This document shows, one piece after another, positions 1-9,596 of a DNA stretch of 64,000 nucleotides. Source of the DNA: Myxococcales bacterium (GTDB lineage Bacteria > Myxococcota_A > Polyangia > Polyangiales > Polyangiaceae); contig CANJCO010000023.1 in the NCBI GenBank assembly GCA_947473045.1, positions 1-64,000 of the forward strand, read 5' to 3'. The position numbers and the translations under genes are program-made. The notes beneath the pieces are model-generated. The model ran no database searches. It had not been told where the DNA came from and saw nothing but the letters and a program-made list of their open reading frames with translations. The number at the start of each line of letters is the position of its first letter. Positions within the stretch are counted from its first letter, which is position 1.

Positions 1-143
1 AGCAGGGTGTTGAAAAACACCCTGATAGTAATTGGCGAAGCCAATTGCGTGGGGTGGGGACCCCGAAAAACCGCGTTTTTCGGGGCGGGGAGGTGCATAC
101 CTCCCCGAGATGAAAGGCTAGCAGGCCGTTCTTCAACGGCCTG
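1..143. repeat. Array of five perfect hairpins
   Basis: Five back-to-back perfect inverted repeats fill this stretch: 3-24 (9-bp stem, GAAA loop), 30-46 (7-bp stem, GAA loop), 61-85 (11-bp stem, CGC loop), 86-107 (9-bp stem, GCAT loop) and 122-143 (9-bp stem, CTTC loop). The first hairpin and the reverse complement of the last share the scheme CAGGnnGTT / AACnnCCTG, with paired changes in the stem, so the outer two look like inverted copies of one element. The last stem abuts the stop codon of the gene at 144 and could serve as its terminator. The array may continue left of the window. A REP/BIME-like mobile element or a structured RNA are both possible. Confidence 0.6.
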
Positions 144-1403
144 TTAGTTGATGCGGGTCTGGCAGCCGACGGTGATGTCGACCTTCGCGTTGGGCGCCGA
201 TTTCACGTCGTCGCAGGCCTTGCCGATGAGCTCGACCTTGTTGTCCGGGGTGTAGTCCCAGCAGCCGTCGCCGGCGCACGCGTTAGAGGCGTCTTTGCGC
301 TTATAAAGCGGCTTTACGGCTCCGCCGCCGATCACGTAATCGACGTTCACGAGGCTCAAATCGGGAGTGCCTCCGTCGGGTTGGGGCAGCTCGAATACGC
401 ACCCGAGCACCTTGCCGCGAACGAGCCCGATCGCGTCGGCGATGGCCCCCGACGTGAAGTTTCCCTGGGTCATGTCGAAGTGACACGAGGCCTTCGGATC
501 GGTGTCGCTCTGGTTGAATGGCGACGTGGCGTTGCACCCTGCGGGCACGTTCGCGGGCGAGCCTGCCTTGGCGATCGACGAGAGCGCCGCGCGCATGTGG
601 TAGGGCGGAAACGCGGCCCCGTTCACGTCGTAGCTGTCGGAGCCCGGGACGCCCACGATGAAGGTCTCGACCGGCTTCTGCGGGTCTGCGTTTGCCTTGG
701 CGACGAGCTGCATGATGCTGTTGGGGTTCTCCCAGTCGCTGCAGCCGTTGCCGTCGGTGAAGCCCGGCCGGTTCGACAGCGAAGTGCAGCTGATGCCGCC
801 GTCGGTCACCACAAACAGAATGCGCTTGCCCGGCTTGCTCCAGCCCTGCAGCGAGCCGAGCGCCGACTGAACCGCGGAGTAGAGCGGGTTGCCCTCGCCG
901 GCGCTGTTGTCGGGTGCGTTGACGGTGAGCCAGCTCTTGATGGCCTGCCTCGGCCCCGCCTTGTCGGTTGATTTGAACGTCGTCGCGGGCGTGAGATCGA
1001 CCTGCGGAAACGCCGGGACGCCGCACGCCACCGGCAGGTTGAACACGCAGGCGGGCCCTGCGACCTGGGCGTTGGGCGCGGCGAGCAGACCGACGCTCAT
1101 GGTGTCGAACACGTCGGCGTCGAGCGCCTGCACGATGGCCTGCGCGGCGAACACCCACTTGTTGTTCTGCGACATCGAACCCGAGCGCTGCAGCACCACA
1201 AGAATCGCGGCGGGGGCCTGCTTGGCCTCGTACTGGCCGGTCGCGCACGCGGGGCCTGCCTCCGGCCCCCCGGCGCTGTCGCCCGCGAACAGCTGCCCGT
1301 CGGCGCCAGCGTCTGCAGGCGCATCGAACTTGGCGTTCGTGGCCGCGCACGCCAGCGCAGTGACCGAGCCGGCGGCAAACAATGAAACCAGTACCTTCTT
1401 CAT
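144..1403 (-). CDS. VWA-domain lipoprotein with altered MIDAS
   Basis: This is a predicted outer-surface or periplasmic lipoprotein of 419 residues. It has a lipobox ending at Cys19 (TALAC), a low-complexity Asp/Ala/Gly linker and then a von Willebrand factor A domain. In the metal-binding DxSxS motif the first acid is replaced: residues 72-76 read QRSGS. The C-terminal part contains several Cys and ends in a VGCQT segment that matches the protein at 29395-30600, so the two are paralogues. The start at 1403 is preferred because GGGAG lies about 10 bases upstream; an in-frame ATG at 1418 would add MGDRA. VWA lipoproteins of this kind bind ligands or partners, but the target here is unknown. 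GTGCA/TGCAC arms at 1424-1436 form a small inverted repeat just upstream. Confidence 0.85.
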   Translation of the reverse strand: MKKVLVSLFAAGSVTALACAATNAKFDAPADAGADGQLFAGDSAGGPEAGPACATGQYEAKQAPAAILVVLQRSGSMSQNNKWVFAAQAIVQALDADVFDTMSVGLLAAPNAQVAGPACVFNLPVACGVPAFPQVDLTPATTFKSTDKAGPRQAIKSWLTVNAPDNSAGEGNPLYSAVQSALGSLQGWSKPGKRILFVVTDGGISCTSLSNRPGFTDGNGCSDWENPNSIMQLVAKANADPQKPVETFIVGVPGSDSYDVNGAAFPPYHMRAALSSIAKAGSPANVPAGCNATSPFNQSDTDPKASCHFDMTQGNFTSGAIADAIGLVRGKVLGCVFELPQPDGGTPDLSLVNVDYVIGGGAVKPLYKRKDASNACAGDGCWDYTPDNKVELIGKACDDVKSAPNAKVDITVGCQTRIN

Positions 1404-1459
1404 CGCTCGATCTCCCATGTTACGTGCAATATGCACTTTGTTGTGATGCGGCCGCGCGC

Positions 1460-3094
1460 TCAGTTTGGGGTCGGTCCGCCGGGCAGAAAATAAATGTCGG
1501 GGAAGGCCTGCGTTGCGCCGCACGCGCCCCCGCCGACGGCGACGACAGAGCCGTCGAGCATCGTGACCGCGTTCCACTCGGTGTTGCCGTTGGTGAGCGT
1601 GTCGAACGGCGAAACGGCTGCTTTTACTGGGTCTACGACGTCGACGGTGTTCGTGACGTCGCACTTGCCGTCGTGGTTGTAGCCGCCCATGACCAGCACC
1701 GTTCCGTCGCGCACGAGCGCGCTGGCGTGCCACGTGCGCCCGGTCGACAGCTTGTAGGGCATCACAGTCCAGGTGTCGGCCTTCGGATCATACGCCTCGA
1801 TCTCGTCGAGCGGCACGTGCACGCCGCCGGCCGAGATCGAAGCGCCTCCCAGCACGAGCACGCGGCCGTCGGGCAGCACATGCGCCGTGAACTGGCTCCG
1901 TCCCTGCTTCATGGGCGCCGCGAGGGTGAACTTGCCGGTCTTCGGGTCGAACAGCTCCGCGTCGGCCTGCGCCGGGCCGCACGGATGCACGCCATCACAG
2001 CCGTCGCCTCCAAGCACCATCACGCGTCCGTCGCGGAGGCGCACGATACGCTGGCCGAGATAGTGCGGCTTAATCAGTGCGACCTGCGTGAAGGCGTCGC
2101 TCGCGGGATCGTACAGGTCGACCGTCGGCGAGCCGTCGCTCGTGACCATGACGCGTCCGTCGACCATCAGCACCGACCACGCAAACGTGCGGCTCTCGGT
2201 CATCAGCCCCTTGGCCGCCGTGAATGCGTTCGTCACCGGATCAAACAGGTCGGCCAATTTGCATGTATTGTTCACGCACGCGGCCGGATCGTCGGCGGGG
2301 CCTCCGACGACGATCGCCCGACCGTCGAGGAGCGTGGTCGCAGAGCAGCGCCACCGGGGCGTAGACATCGCGTTCGCCGGCGCCTCGACCTTGCCGCTCG
2401 CACCTTCGCGCGAAAAAAGCACGCCCGTGTTCAGCGCCTGTTCGGGATGATCCGGAACGGTGGTTCCCCCCGCGATGAGCACGCGTCCGTCCTGCAGCGG
2501 GGTGACTGCCGGATGCTCGCCACGAACGGTGTTCATGGCGACGTCCTTCCACGGCGGCGCGAGGGGCGCGGACTGATAGCTGAATCCCTGACGCGTCGTG
2601 GCTACGCCCGACGCGCTCGCGATCGTGATGTCGTAGCTGCCGACGGTCCCGGGCGGGGTCTGCGCGACCGCTGTGGTCGGGCCGAGCACGAGCAGCGGAG
2701 CGCGCCCGTCGCCGATCATCAGGCTCATGTCTGCGGTGAAGCCGGCGCCGGTGATGCGAAGCCAGTCGCCGCCGTTTTGATTTCCGTGGCTCGGCTCGAT
2801 TTTCGTTACAGCGAAGCCGCACGATGCAGATTGCACGCACTTGCTCCCGCAGCACAGGTCGCCCGAGAGGCACGCAGCGCCGCACGATCCGCAGTTTTTC
2901 GGATCGCTCGCGGTGTCGACGCACGCGTCGCCGCAGCGCAACTGCGCGACCGTGCACTGCGCCTGCGCGTCGCTCGCGCTCTCGGCGCCGGCGTCGGCAA
3001 GCGGAGGATCGACGACGGCCGAGTCGCCGCAGGCGGCGGTGAGGCTCGCGGCGATGCCAAACACAAAAGCCGAGCAAAGGAGGGGGGTCTTCAC
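1460..3094 (-). CDS. TIG/IPT plus kelch-repeat lipoprotein
   Basis: This 544-residue protein starts with a lipoprotein signal (SLTAAC) and an Asp/Ala linker. A Cys-rich module of the type CGxxCVxxxxDxxNCGxCG follows at roughly residues 47-90. Next come a TIG/IPT immunoglobulin-like fold (about 95-180) and a series of kelch/galactose-oxidase-type repeats with the recurring pattern LxDGRVLVxGG out to the C terminus. The Cys-rich module is common in myxobacterial secreted proteins. It is probably exported and surface-anchored, acting as a beta-propeller binding protein or oxidase-like domain. No Cys-Tyr copper-radical site can be assigned by eye. GTG at 3094 is chosen because it directly precedes the signal peptide. 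A much longer open frame upstream runs antisense to ruvB and is not coding. Confidence 0.85.
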   Translation of the reverse strand: MKTPLLCSAFVFGIAASLTAACGDSAVVDPPLADAGAESASDAQAQCTVAQLRCGDACVDTASDPKNCGSCGAACLSGDLCCGSKCVQSASCGFAVTKIEPSHGNQNGGDWLRITGAGFTADMSLMIGDGRAPLLVLGPTTAVAQTPPGTVGSYDITIASASGVATTRQGFSYQSAPLAPPWKDVAMNTVRGEHPAVTPLQDGRVLIAGGTTVPDHPEQALNTGVLFSREGASGKVEAPANAMSTPRWRCSATTLLDGRAIVVGGPADDPAACVNNTCKLADLFDPVTNAFTAAKGLMTESRTFAWSVLMVDGRVMVTSDGSPTVDLYDPASDAFTQVALIKPHYLGQRIVRLRDGRVMVLGGDGCDGVHPCGPAQADAELFDPKTGKFTLAAPMKQGRSQFTAHVLPDGRVLVLGGASISAGGVHVPLDEIEAYDPKADTWTVMPYKLSTGRTWHASALVRDGTVLVMGGYNHDGKCDVTNTVDVVDPVKAAVSPFDTLTNGNTEWNAVTMLDGSVVAVGGGACGATQAFPDIYFLPGGPTPN

Positions 3095-3187
3095 AGCCCG
3101 ACCGTAACAGAGTGCCGCGCTGAGCGTGCGGCCGCGCTGCTCTGAACAACGGGCGGCCCTTCGGCCTTTGGTGTAACTACCTGCGCC

Positions 3188-4270
3188 ATGGGCAGCTCGA
3201 AGAAGCGCGAGGCGGAGGTCTCCGATCCGCGACCGGTCGACGGTGCGACGCAGGGCGACGACGTGCGCTTCGACCGCGCCCTTCGACCCCAGACGTTCGA
3301 CGACTACGTCGGTCAGCAAAAACACAAAGACAACCTTCGCGTGTTCGTCGAGGCCGCGCGTCGGCGTGGCGAGCCGCTCGATCACCTGCTGCTTTGCGGT
3401 CCGCCCGGTCTCGGAAAGACAACGCTCGCCCAAATTCTCGCGCACGAGATGGGCGTCGAGCTGCACATGACCAACGGCCCGGTGGTCGAGCACAAGGGCG
3501 CCCTGGCCGGACTGCTGACCAAGCTGGGGCCCGGCGACATTCTGTTCATCGACGAGATTCACCGTCTCAATCCGGTGGTCGAAGAGAGCCTGTATCCCGC
3601 GATGGAAGACTTTCGCATCGACATCATGACAGGCGAGGGGGCCTTCGCGACCGCGCTTCAAATCGACGTGAAGCCGTTCACGCTGGTGGGGGCGACCACG
3701 CGCACCGGGCTGCTCACCGCGCCGCTCTTCTCGCGGTTCGGCCACGTGGTTCGCCTCGACTTTTACCCCGTTGGGGAGCTCGCGCGAATCGTGCGGCGCA
3801 GCGCGGACCTCCTCGGCGTCAAGACCGAGGACGACGCGTGCGAGGCGATCGCGAGGCGCGCGCGAGGCACTCCGCGCATCGCCAACCGCCTGCTGCGACG
3901 GGTGCGAGACTTCGCCGAGGTGCTGGCATCGGGCGTCATCGACAACGCCATCGTCAAGCTGGCCGCGAGCCGGCTCGAGATCGACGACGCCGGCTTCGAC
4001 GACATGGACCGCCGGCTGCTGCGCGTCATCATCGAGGATTACGACGGCGGGCCTGTCGGTGTCGAAACGCTGGCGGCTGCGCTCGGCGAGCCGCGCGACA
4101 CGATCGAAGACGTGTACGAGCCGTTCCTGCTCCAGCAGGGCTTCATCGGTCGAACGCCGCGGGGCCGCGTCGCGACGCGCAAGGCCTACGCGCACCTCGG
4201 GCTCGATGCGCCGAAGCGAAGCGCAGAGGCCGGTCAGGCCGAGCTGCCGCTCGACTCCAGCGACGATTGA
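3188..4270 (+). CDS. ruvB: Holliday junction branch-migration helicase RuvB
   Basis: RuvB is the hexameric AAA+ motor that drives branch migration of Holliday junctions together with RuvA and RuvC in the cytoplasm. The 360-residue sequence has the Walker A motif GPPGLGKTT at 71-79, Walker B DEIHR, and the sensor segment [16 protein letters not shown]. The winged-helix C-terminal domain with [10 protein letters not shown] closes the protein. Length and motifs match the family throughout. No ruvA or ruvC lies in the window, so the gene is unlinked from its partners. The next gene starts within about 60 bases on the same strand and may be co-transcribed. Confidence 0.97.
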   Translation: MGSSKKREAEVSDPRPVDGATQGDDVRFDRALRPQTFDDYVGQQKHKDNLRVFVEAARRRGEPLDHLLLCGPPGLGKTTLAQILAHEMGVELHMTNGPVVEHKGALAGLLTKLGPGDILFIDEIHRLNPVVEESLYPAMEDFRIDIMTGEGAFATALQIDVKPFTLVGATTRTGLLTAPLFSRFGHVVRLDFYPVGELARIVRRSADLLGVKTEDDACEAIARRARGTPRIANRLLRRVRDFAEVLASGVIDNAIVKLAASRLEIDDAGFDDMDRRLLRVIIEDYDGGPVGVETLAAALGEPRDTIEDVYEPFLLQQGFIGRTPRGRVATRKAYAHLGLDAPKRSAEAGQAELPLDSSDD

Positions 4271-4327
4271 ACGGCTTGATTGGGCGCGATTGTACTGCGC
4301 TCTGGATCGGTCGTAAGCTTGGCGTTC

Positions 4328-6373
4328 GTGGCGCCCTATCCGGTCTTGATCGTCGATGACGACGCCATCAGCAGGCACGTGCTGTGTCAGGCGCTGGAGC
4401 AGGTCGGCATGCCCTTCGTGGCCGTGGCTTCCGGCGCCGAGGCGCTCGCCCGACTCGAGCACCAGACGCCGTCGCTTCTGCTGCTCGATCTCGTCATGCC
4501 GCAGCCGGACGGCTACGAGGTTCTCAGCGTCGTGCGCGCGCGCCCGGAGACGCGCGACCTGCCGGTGCTCGTCCTCACCGGCCTCGATGGCGACAGCGAG
4601 ATCACCCGGGCCTTCGAAGCCGGCGCGGACGACTTCGTTCGCAAGCCCTTCCGCGCGGCCGAGCTCATCGCGCGCATTCGCGGCCAGCTCCGTCTGCGCG
4701 GCGCCACGCTCGCGATCGAGAAAAAGGAAAAGGACGCACAGCTCGTGCTCGAGCTGACGCAGGCGCTGGCGTCGAACCTCGATTTTCGCAGCATTCTGTT
4801 TACCGTCACCCAGCGCGTCGCTGAGGTCGCGCGCGTCGATCGCGTGTCGATTGTGCTCGTGCGCGAGTCGGGCGACGTCGGCTACGTCGTGGCCGCAAGC
4901 GACGACGCGCAGCTGCGTGACCTCGCCATCGACCTGTCGAAGTACCCCGAAATCAAGCAGGTCATCGCGAGCGCGCAGCCGCTCGTCATCACCGACGCAG
5001 CCACCCATCCGCTGCTTGAGATCGTGCGCCAGGGTGACAGCCACGCCCGCGCGTTCAGCGCCCTCGCCATCTTGCCGATCGTCTACGAAGGCAAGGCGAT
5101 GGGCGTGCTGTTTCTGCGCGCGAAGCAGTCGTTCAGCTTTGGGGAGCGCGAGCTCGGCGTGTGTCGCACGATCTCGAGCGCGATGGCGATCGCCCTGCGC
5201 AACGCGCGGGTGCTGCAGTCGCTTCGGGATCAAACGCAGCAGGTCACCGTCGCGCGGTTCGAGGCCGAGCGGCGCCTCGAATCGTTGCAGCGGTACGCCG
5301 ACTTCTTCGAGTCGAGCGCCGATGGAATCGCGGTCTTCGACGCGGACGCGCGACTGCTGTTTTCGAACCCGAAGGCGCGTGAGATCACGGGCTACGATGA
5401 GGCCGATCTCAACGGTCGCCGCATCAGCGAATTGCTCGGCGACCATCATGACGCCGGCCGCGCGCTCCAGGACGGCTTCGCGCGTGGCGAATTTCCGCAG
5501 GGTGTCGATCTGCGCCTCCTTCGAAAAGACGGCAAGCCCATCGTGCTGTCGCTGTCGTTCAGCTCGGTGCTGCGCGAAGAGTCGGTTGTATTGTGCAGCT
5601 TTCGCGACGTCACCGCAGAGCGCTCGGTCGCGAGCGAGCTGATCAAGACCAAAGACTTTCTGGGCCGCATCATCGACGCATCGGCCGACGCGATCATCTG
5701 CGCGGACCTGACCGGACGCGTGCTCATCTTCAACCGCGCGGCCGAGCGCCTCTACGCCCGCACGGCCACCGAGACGCTCGGCTCCGACGTCCGGGCGCTC
5801 TACCCGGTTCACGGCGCCGCGCGCATCATGCGACTCATTCGGCAGGGGCACGGACGGGTCGATGGCGTGCGCGTCGATGTGCTCGACAGTCGCGGAGAGC
5901 TCGTCCCGGTCACCGTCAGCGCGATGCTTCTCTACGATGGCGCGCGGCCGGTCGGATCGGTGGGGGTGTTCACCGACTTGCGCGAGAAGATGCGCATGGA
6001 GCAGCAGCTCGAATCGGCGCAGCGTCAGCTCATCGAGCGCGAGCGTCACGCCGTGATCGCGGAGCTCGCCGGGGCGGCTGCCCACGAGCTGAATCAGCCG
6101 CTCACCACGGTGATCATGAGCGCCGATCTTCTCAAGCGAAAGCTGGGCGCGGAGTCGCCCGCGATCGCGGTGATCGAGGTGCTGCGGAACGAGGCCGATC
6201 GCATGGCGACGATCGTCAAAAAGATCGGCAAGATCACCCGGTACGAAACGAAGAGTTACGTGGGCCGAGCGAGAATTCTCGACCTCGACAAGGCCAGCGA
6301 AGCCGACGCAGACAAGCCACGACATGACGCTGCGAGCGTCGAACACGGGAGCAGTCCGCCGAGAGGCGACTGA
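4328..6373 (+). CDS. REC-GAF-PAS-PAS protein with kinase DHp helix but no ATPase domain
   Basis: This 681-residue signalling protein has an N-terminal receiver (about 4-120; DDD pocket, phospho-Asp in LLLLDLVMP, Lys in FVRKPF). A GAF domain follows (about 150-300), then two PAS domains (about 325-430 and 445-560). A histidine-kinase dimerisation/phosphotransfer helix comes last, with phospho-acceptor His586 in AHELNQPL. The protein then ends after about 95 residues of basic and acidic tail without any N, G1, F or G2 box, so the HATPase domain is absent. The next gene, six bases downstream, encodes a complete kinase that could phosphorylate it. Start choice is uncertain: GTG at 4328 fits the receiver start, while TTG codons at 4319 and 4280 are alternatives. 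Confidence 0.85.
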   Translation: MAPYPVLIVDDDAISRHVLCQALEQVGMPFVAVASGAEALARLEHQTPSLLLLDLVMPQPDGYEVLSVVRARPETRDLPVLVLTGLDGDSEITRAFEAGADDFVRKPFRAAELIARIRGQLRLRGATLAIEKKEKDAQLVLELTQALASNLDFRSILFTVTQRVAEVARVDRVSIVLVRESGDVGYVVAASDDAQLRDLAIDLSKYPEIKQVIASAQPLVITDAATHPLLEIVRQGDSHARAFSALAILPIVYEGKAMGVLFLRAKQSFSFGERELGVCRTISSAMAIALRNARVLQSLRDQTQQVTVARFEAERRLESLQRYADFFESSADGIAVFDADARLLFSNPKAREITGYDEADLNGRRISELLGDHHDAGRALQDGFARGEFPQGVDLRLLRKDGKPIVLSLSFSSVLREESVVLCSFRDVTAERSVASELIKTKDFLGRIIDASADAIICADLTGRVLIFNRAAERLYARTATETLGSDVRALYPVHGAARIMRLIRQGHGRVDGVRVDVLDSRGELVPVTVSAMLLYDGARPVGSVGVFTDLREKMRMEQQLESAQRQLIERERHAVIAELAGAAAHELNQPLTTVIMSADLLKRKLGAESPAIAVIEVLRNEADRMATIVKKIGKITRYETKSYVGRARILDLDKASEADADKPRHDAASVEHGSSPPRGD

Positions 6374-6379
6374 AGCGCC

Positions 6380-7660
6380 ATGCACCGTGACCGCGATACC
6401 CTGCTAACGCCTGCGCAACTCGACGCCGACGTCGATGTTCCTGGCACGAGACCTTCGTCGCTGTCGATGAGCGCGGGGGCTGCCAGCCAGCCGTTTCGCT
6501 CGCGCGCCGTGCCGCCTGAGTGGCTGGGCGCGCTGCTCGACGCGCTGACCTCGCTGCCCGTTTCGCAGGGCGAGCTGGCGGCGGTAGCCTTCGTGCTCGA
6601 CGCGGTCGCCCGCGCGGTGCCCGGGTTGCGGGTTGGGGCGTCGCTGCGGGTCGCCGGCGAAGCGCGCGTGATCGGCGTCGACGCTGCCCGCGCGTCGGGG
6701 GATCGCGTCTTTTTCGATCGATCGCATGAGCGGGCCCTCGCCCTGCCCGACGCGAGCGGCGACTTCATGATGCATCTTGGCTTCGACGACGCGTGTCTTC
6801 ACGACGACGACGCTCCCGTTGTGGTGTTTGCGCGACGGACGGGATCGGTGATCGCCGCAGCCCAGGCGCGGGTTGCCGAGTTCGAGCTGGCGGCGCAGAT
6901 GTCGTGCGAGCTCGCCGATCAGCGCCAGCAGCTGATTTTTGCCGAGAAGCTGGCGTCACTCGGAGAGATCGCGGCGGGCATCGTTCACGAGCTCAACAAC
7001 CCGCTCACTGCGATCGTCGCCTATACCGATTTTCTTTTGAAGCGAGTCGCGCAGCTTCCAGAGGGGCGCGCCGACGAAGCCGAGCGGCTGCGGCGTATCG
7101 CCGAATCGGCGAGCCGTATGCAGCGCCTTACGCGCGAGCTCGTGAGTTACGCGCGTCCGTCGCCGCACGCGATGCAGCCGGTGGTGCTCTCGTCGGTCGT
7201 CGAACAGGCCCTGTCGTTTTGCGAGCACCTGCTCGAGCCGAGCCGCGTCACGATCGTCTGCGAGCTCGGAGACGGCGTACTGCCCGTTCGCGGCTTGCCC
7301 GATCAGCTGACGCAGGTGGTCGTGAATCTGGTCACGAACGCGTGTCACGCGATGCACGCGCGGGGTGGTCGCGTCCTCGTGCGCACCGAGGTCGATGCCG
7401 ACGAAGCGCACGCGCGCGTGGTCGTTGAAGACGAAGGCCACGGAGTGCCCGCAGAGGTGCTGCCAAAGCTGTTTCATGCGTTCTTTACGACCAAGCCAAG
7501 CGGCGAGGGCACCGGCCTCGGTCTGGTCATCGTCAAGCAGATCGTCGAGGCGCACGGGGGAACGATCGCCGTGCAGAGCGAGACCGGGCGAGGCACGCGG
7601 TTTACGGTCACGTTGCCGGTCGCCGAGAGCCCTGGCTCGCAGCGGGTGCCGCGCGCCTGA
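6380..7660 (+). CDS. Sensor histidine kinase (soluble)
   Basis: This 426-residue cytoplasmic sensor kinase has an N-terminal sensory region resembling a GAF fold (about 45-165) and a short helical linker. The HisKA domain carries the H box [12 protein letters not shown] with His203. The HATPase domain shows the N box ([10 protein letters not shown]), G1 (DEGHGVP), F ([15 protein letters not shown]) and G2 elements. It has no transmembrane segment. It lies six bases after a gene encoding a kinase-like protein that lacks the ATPase domain, so the two are almost certainly one operon. Trans-phosphorylation of the upstream protein's His586 is a reasonable inference. No DNA-binding response regulator is adjacent. 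Confidence 0.92.
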   Translation: MHRDRDTLLTPAQLDADVDVPGTRPSSLSMSAGAASQPFRSRAVPPEWLGALLDALTSLPVSQGELAAVAFVLDAVARAVPGLRVGASLRVAGEARVIGVDAARASGDRVFFDRSHERALALPDASGDFMMHLGFDDACLHDDDAPVVVFARRTGSVIAAAQARVAEFELAAQMSCELADQRQQLIFAEKLASLGEIAAGIVHELNNPLTAIVAYTDFLLKRVAQLPEGRADEAERLRRIAESASRMQRLTRELVSYARPSPHAMQPVVLSSVVEQALSFCEHLLEPSRVTIVCELGDGVLPVRGLPDQLTQVVVNLVTNACHAMHARGGRVLVRTEVDADEAHARVVVEDEGHGVPAEVLPKLFHAFFTTKPSGEGTGLGLVIVKQIVEAHGGTIAVQSETGRGTRFTVTLPVAESPGSQRVPRA

Positions 7661-7673
7661 TGCAGGCCTCGGT

Positions 7674-9596
7674 TTAAAGCTGCGCCAGCTGCGCGAGGTC
7701 GCGCTCGGGGGTAGCTCCTTCGCCTGACGACGCACAAAACGCGAGGGTCACTTCGCCTGCGAAGCGGCGGATATGTGCGCCGTCGACGCGGCCGTGCACA
7801 CACCCCTCGGCGTGCAGCGCCAGCAGCGCGGTCCGCAGTGCGCCGCGTTCCGCGGGTGACAGCGCGCCGGCTTCGGACGCCCCGGGGCGTGCTTCGAGCC
7901 AGATCGACCCGCCTTCGCGATCGACCCGAAGTACGAGCTGCAGCGCGCGACAGCCGGCGCGCGCGAAGGCGCCTGCCCGCGCGAGGGTGGGCGCGTCGAG
8001 CGCGACGCGATCGACCCGCTGCCCGGTGCGGCTATCGATCGCCGCGCCCGACGCATCGAGCGTGACGCGCGCCGGGGATGCCGCCCCGGGTGCGTGCTGG
8101 CCTGCGCGCGGCGCGGGAACGACGGGACCCGGCACGTTGGGCCACGTCGCCGAGCCGAGCGCCCTGCGCGCCTCGAAGGCGTCGGCCGGACGCCCTGATG
8201 GATCGCGCGCGAGCAAGCGCATGACGAGCGCATCGTGTTGCCCGGAGAGCTCACGGTGTGCGGCGCTCGGCATCACAAGGGGCGGCTCGTCGACGCGCAC
8301 GCGCTGCGCGGTGAGCATTTCGAAGAGCATGACGCCGACGCCGTAGAGGTCGCTCTTGACCGTGGCGGGTCGGCCTTCGCGCTGCTCAGGGCTCATGTAG
8401 GAGAGGGTGCCGATCACCCCGGCGGTGGCCGTGACCGACAGATCGCCGAGGTGAGCGACGCCGAAATCGGCGACCCGCGCAACGCCAGCCTCGTCGAACA
8501 GCACGTTGGCCGGCTTCACGTCGCGGTGCAGCACGCCGAGCCGGTGCGCTTCGCCCAGCGCGCAGAGCACAGCGTCGGCGATTTCGACCGCGCGCGCCGG
8601 AGCGATCGGCGCGCTCATCATTTGCTCGAGCGTGCCGCCGGGCATCCACGCGACCGCGATCGCCGGGCCCTCGGCGATGTAGTCGCGCAGCGGCACCACG
8701 TTGGGGTGGTCGAGCGTGCCGAGCACCTTCGCTTCGCGCTCGAACCGCGCGAGGGCGTCGCGTCCCCCGCCGCGAGCCTCGAACGCGCTCAGTATTTTCA
8801 AGGCGACCCGCTCGCCCCGCACGGTGTCGATGCACTCGACGACGCGCGCGTTCGCGGTCGACGCGACCTCTCTCACGAGCTCGTAACGGCCGAAAATAAG
8901 CCGTTTTGCCTGCAACGGCGGCGCGATCGGCGAGGGCTCGGGCGCATCGTCGGGGCCGAGCTCGCGGCGCGCTTCCATCGCGGCCTCGTCCATTCCGAGC
9001 GCGCGCAGCTCGCGTACGAGCAGCCGAAGCGCCTCGCGCCGCTCCGGGGCGAGCGGGTCGATCGATTGCAGCGCCCTTACGCAAGCCTCGTGACGGCCAT
9101 GGCGCGCGAGCAGCGCTCCCAACGCGAAGGGCAGCGCTGCGCGATCGGGCTGCCGCCGCATCGCTGCCTCGAGCACTTTTGCCGCGGCCACGGGATCGCC
9201 GGCCTTCTCGAGGAGCTCCGCAGCGCGGGCCGCGTCTCCGCTGCGCTCCCACGCGATCGCCGCCGACGGAAAATCGCCGGTCGCCTCGAACGCGCGCGCG
9301 GCCCACGCGAAGTCTCCGCGCGAAAGCAGCCTCGCCGCGGCCTCGCTGCATCCCGACGCATCGGCGCGCGCGAAATCGAGCGCCCGCGCGGCCGCCTCGT
9401 CATCGCCTCCGGTCACGGCGAGTAGCAGCGCACGGGCCCCGTCGCCCGAACGTATTGCGGCGGCCGAAGCGAGCGCGAAGTCACACGCGCGCTCGTAGAG
9501 AGCGCTCGCGGTCTTCGCATCGCCCAGCTCGAGCGCCTTCGCGGCCGCCTCCTGCATGCGCTCCTGCCGAACGAGTCGCTCGACGTCGGCGTGCAT
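7674..9596 (-). CDS. Ser/Thr protein kinase with N-terminal TPR-like repeats
   Basis: The first 225 or so residues of this 640-residue protein are Ala-rich helical repeats of TPR type. A Hanks-type kinase domain follows (about 237-490) with VALKIL (ATP-binding Lys), HRDVKPANVLFD (catalytic loop), DFGVAHL and SYMSPEQ. The glycine-rich loop is degenerate, reading VASTANARVVE without the usual glycines. The C-terminal 80 residues contain LHAEGCVHGRVDGAHI, which looks like a decayed second catalytic loop with no HRD Asp. It is cytoplasmic and has no membrane segment. The ATG at 9596 overlaps the stop codon of the upstream peptidase gene (TGATG), which implies translational coupling; a GTG three bases earlier is the alternative. 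Its substrate is unknown. Confidence 0.9.
   Translation of the reverse strand: MHADVERLVRQERMQEAAAKALELGDAKTASALYERACDFALASAAAIRSGDGARALLLAVTGGDDEAAARALDFARADASGCSEAAARLLSRGDFAWAARAFEATGDFPSAAIAWERSGDAARAAELLEKAGDPVAAAKVLEAAMRRQPDRAALPFALGALLARHGRHEACVRALQSIDPLAPERREALRLLVRELRALGMDEAAMEARRELGPDDAPEPSPIAPPLQAKRLIFGRYELVREVASTANARVVECIDTVRGERVALKILSAFEARGGGRDALARFEREAKVLGTLDHPNVVPLRDYIAEGPAIAVAWMPGGTLEQMMSAPIAPARAVEIADAVLCALGEAHRLGVLHRDVKPANVLFDEAGVARVADFGVAHLGDLSVTATAGVIGTLSYMSPEQREGRPATVKSDLYGVGVMLFEMLTAQRVRVDEPPLVMPSAAHRELSGQHDALVMRLLARDPSGRPADAFEARRALGSATWPNVPGPVVPAPRAGQHAPGAASPARVTLDASGAAIDSRTGQRVDRVALDAPTLARAGAFARAGCRALQLVLRVDREGGSIWLEARPGASEAGALSPAERGALRTALLALHAEGCVHGRVDGAHIRRFAGEVTLAFCASSGEGATPERDLAQLAQL

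Noticed and set aside
1460-6385. A 1641-codon open frame on the minus strand suggesting a giant protein
   Set aside because: Only the part up to 3094 has protein-like content and a signal peptide. The upstream part is antisense to ruvB and a sensor protein and is an effect of the high GC content.
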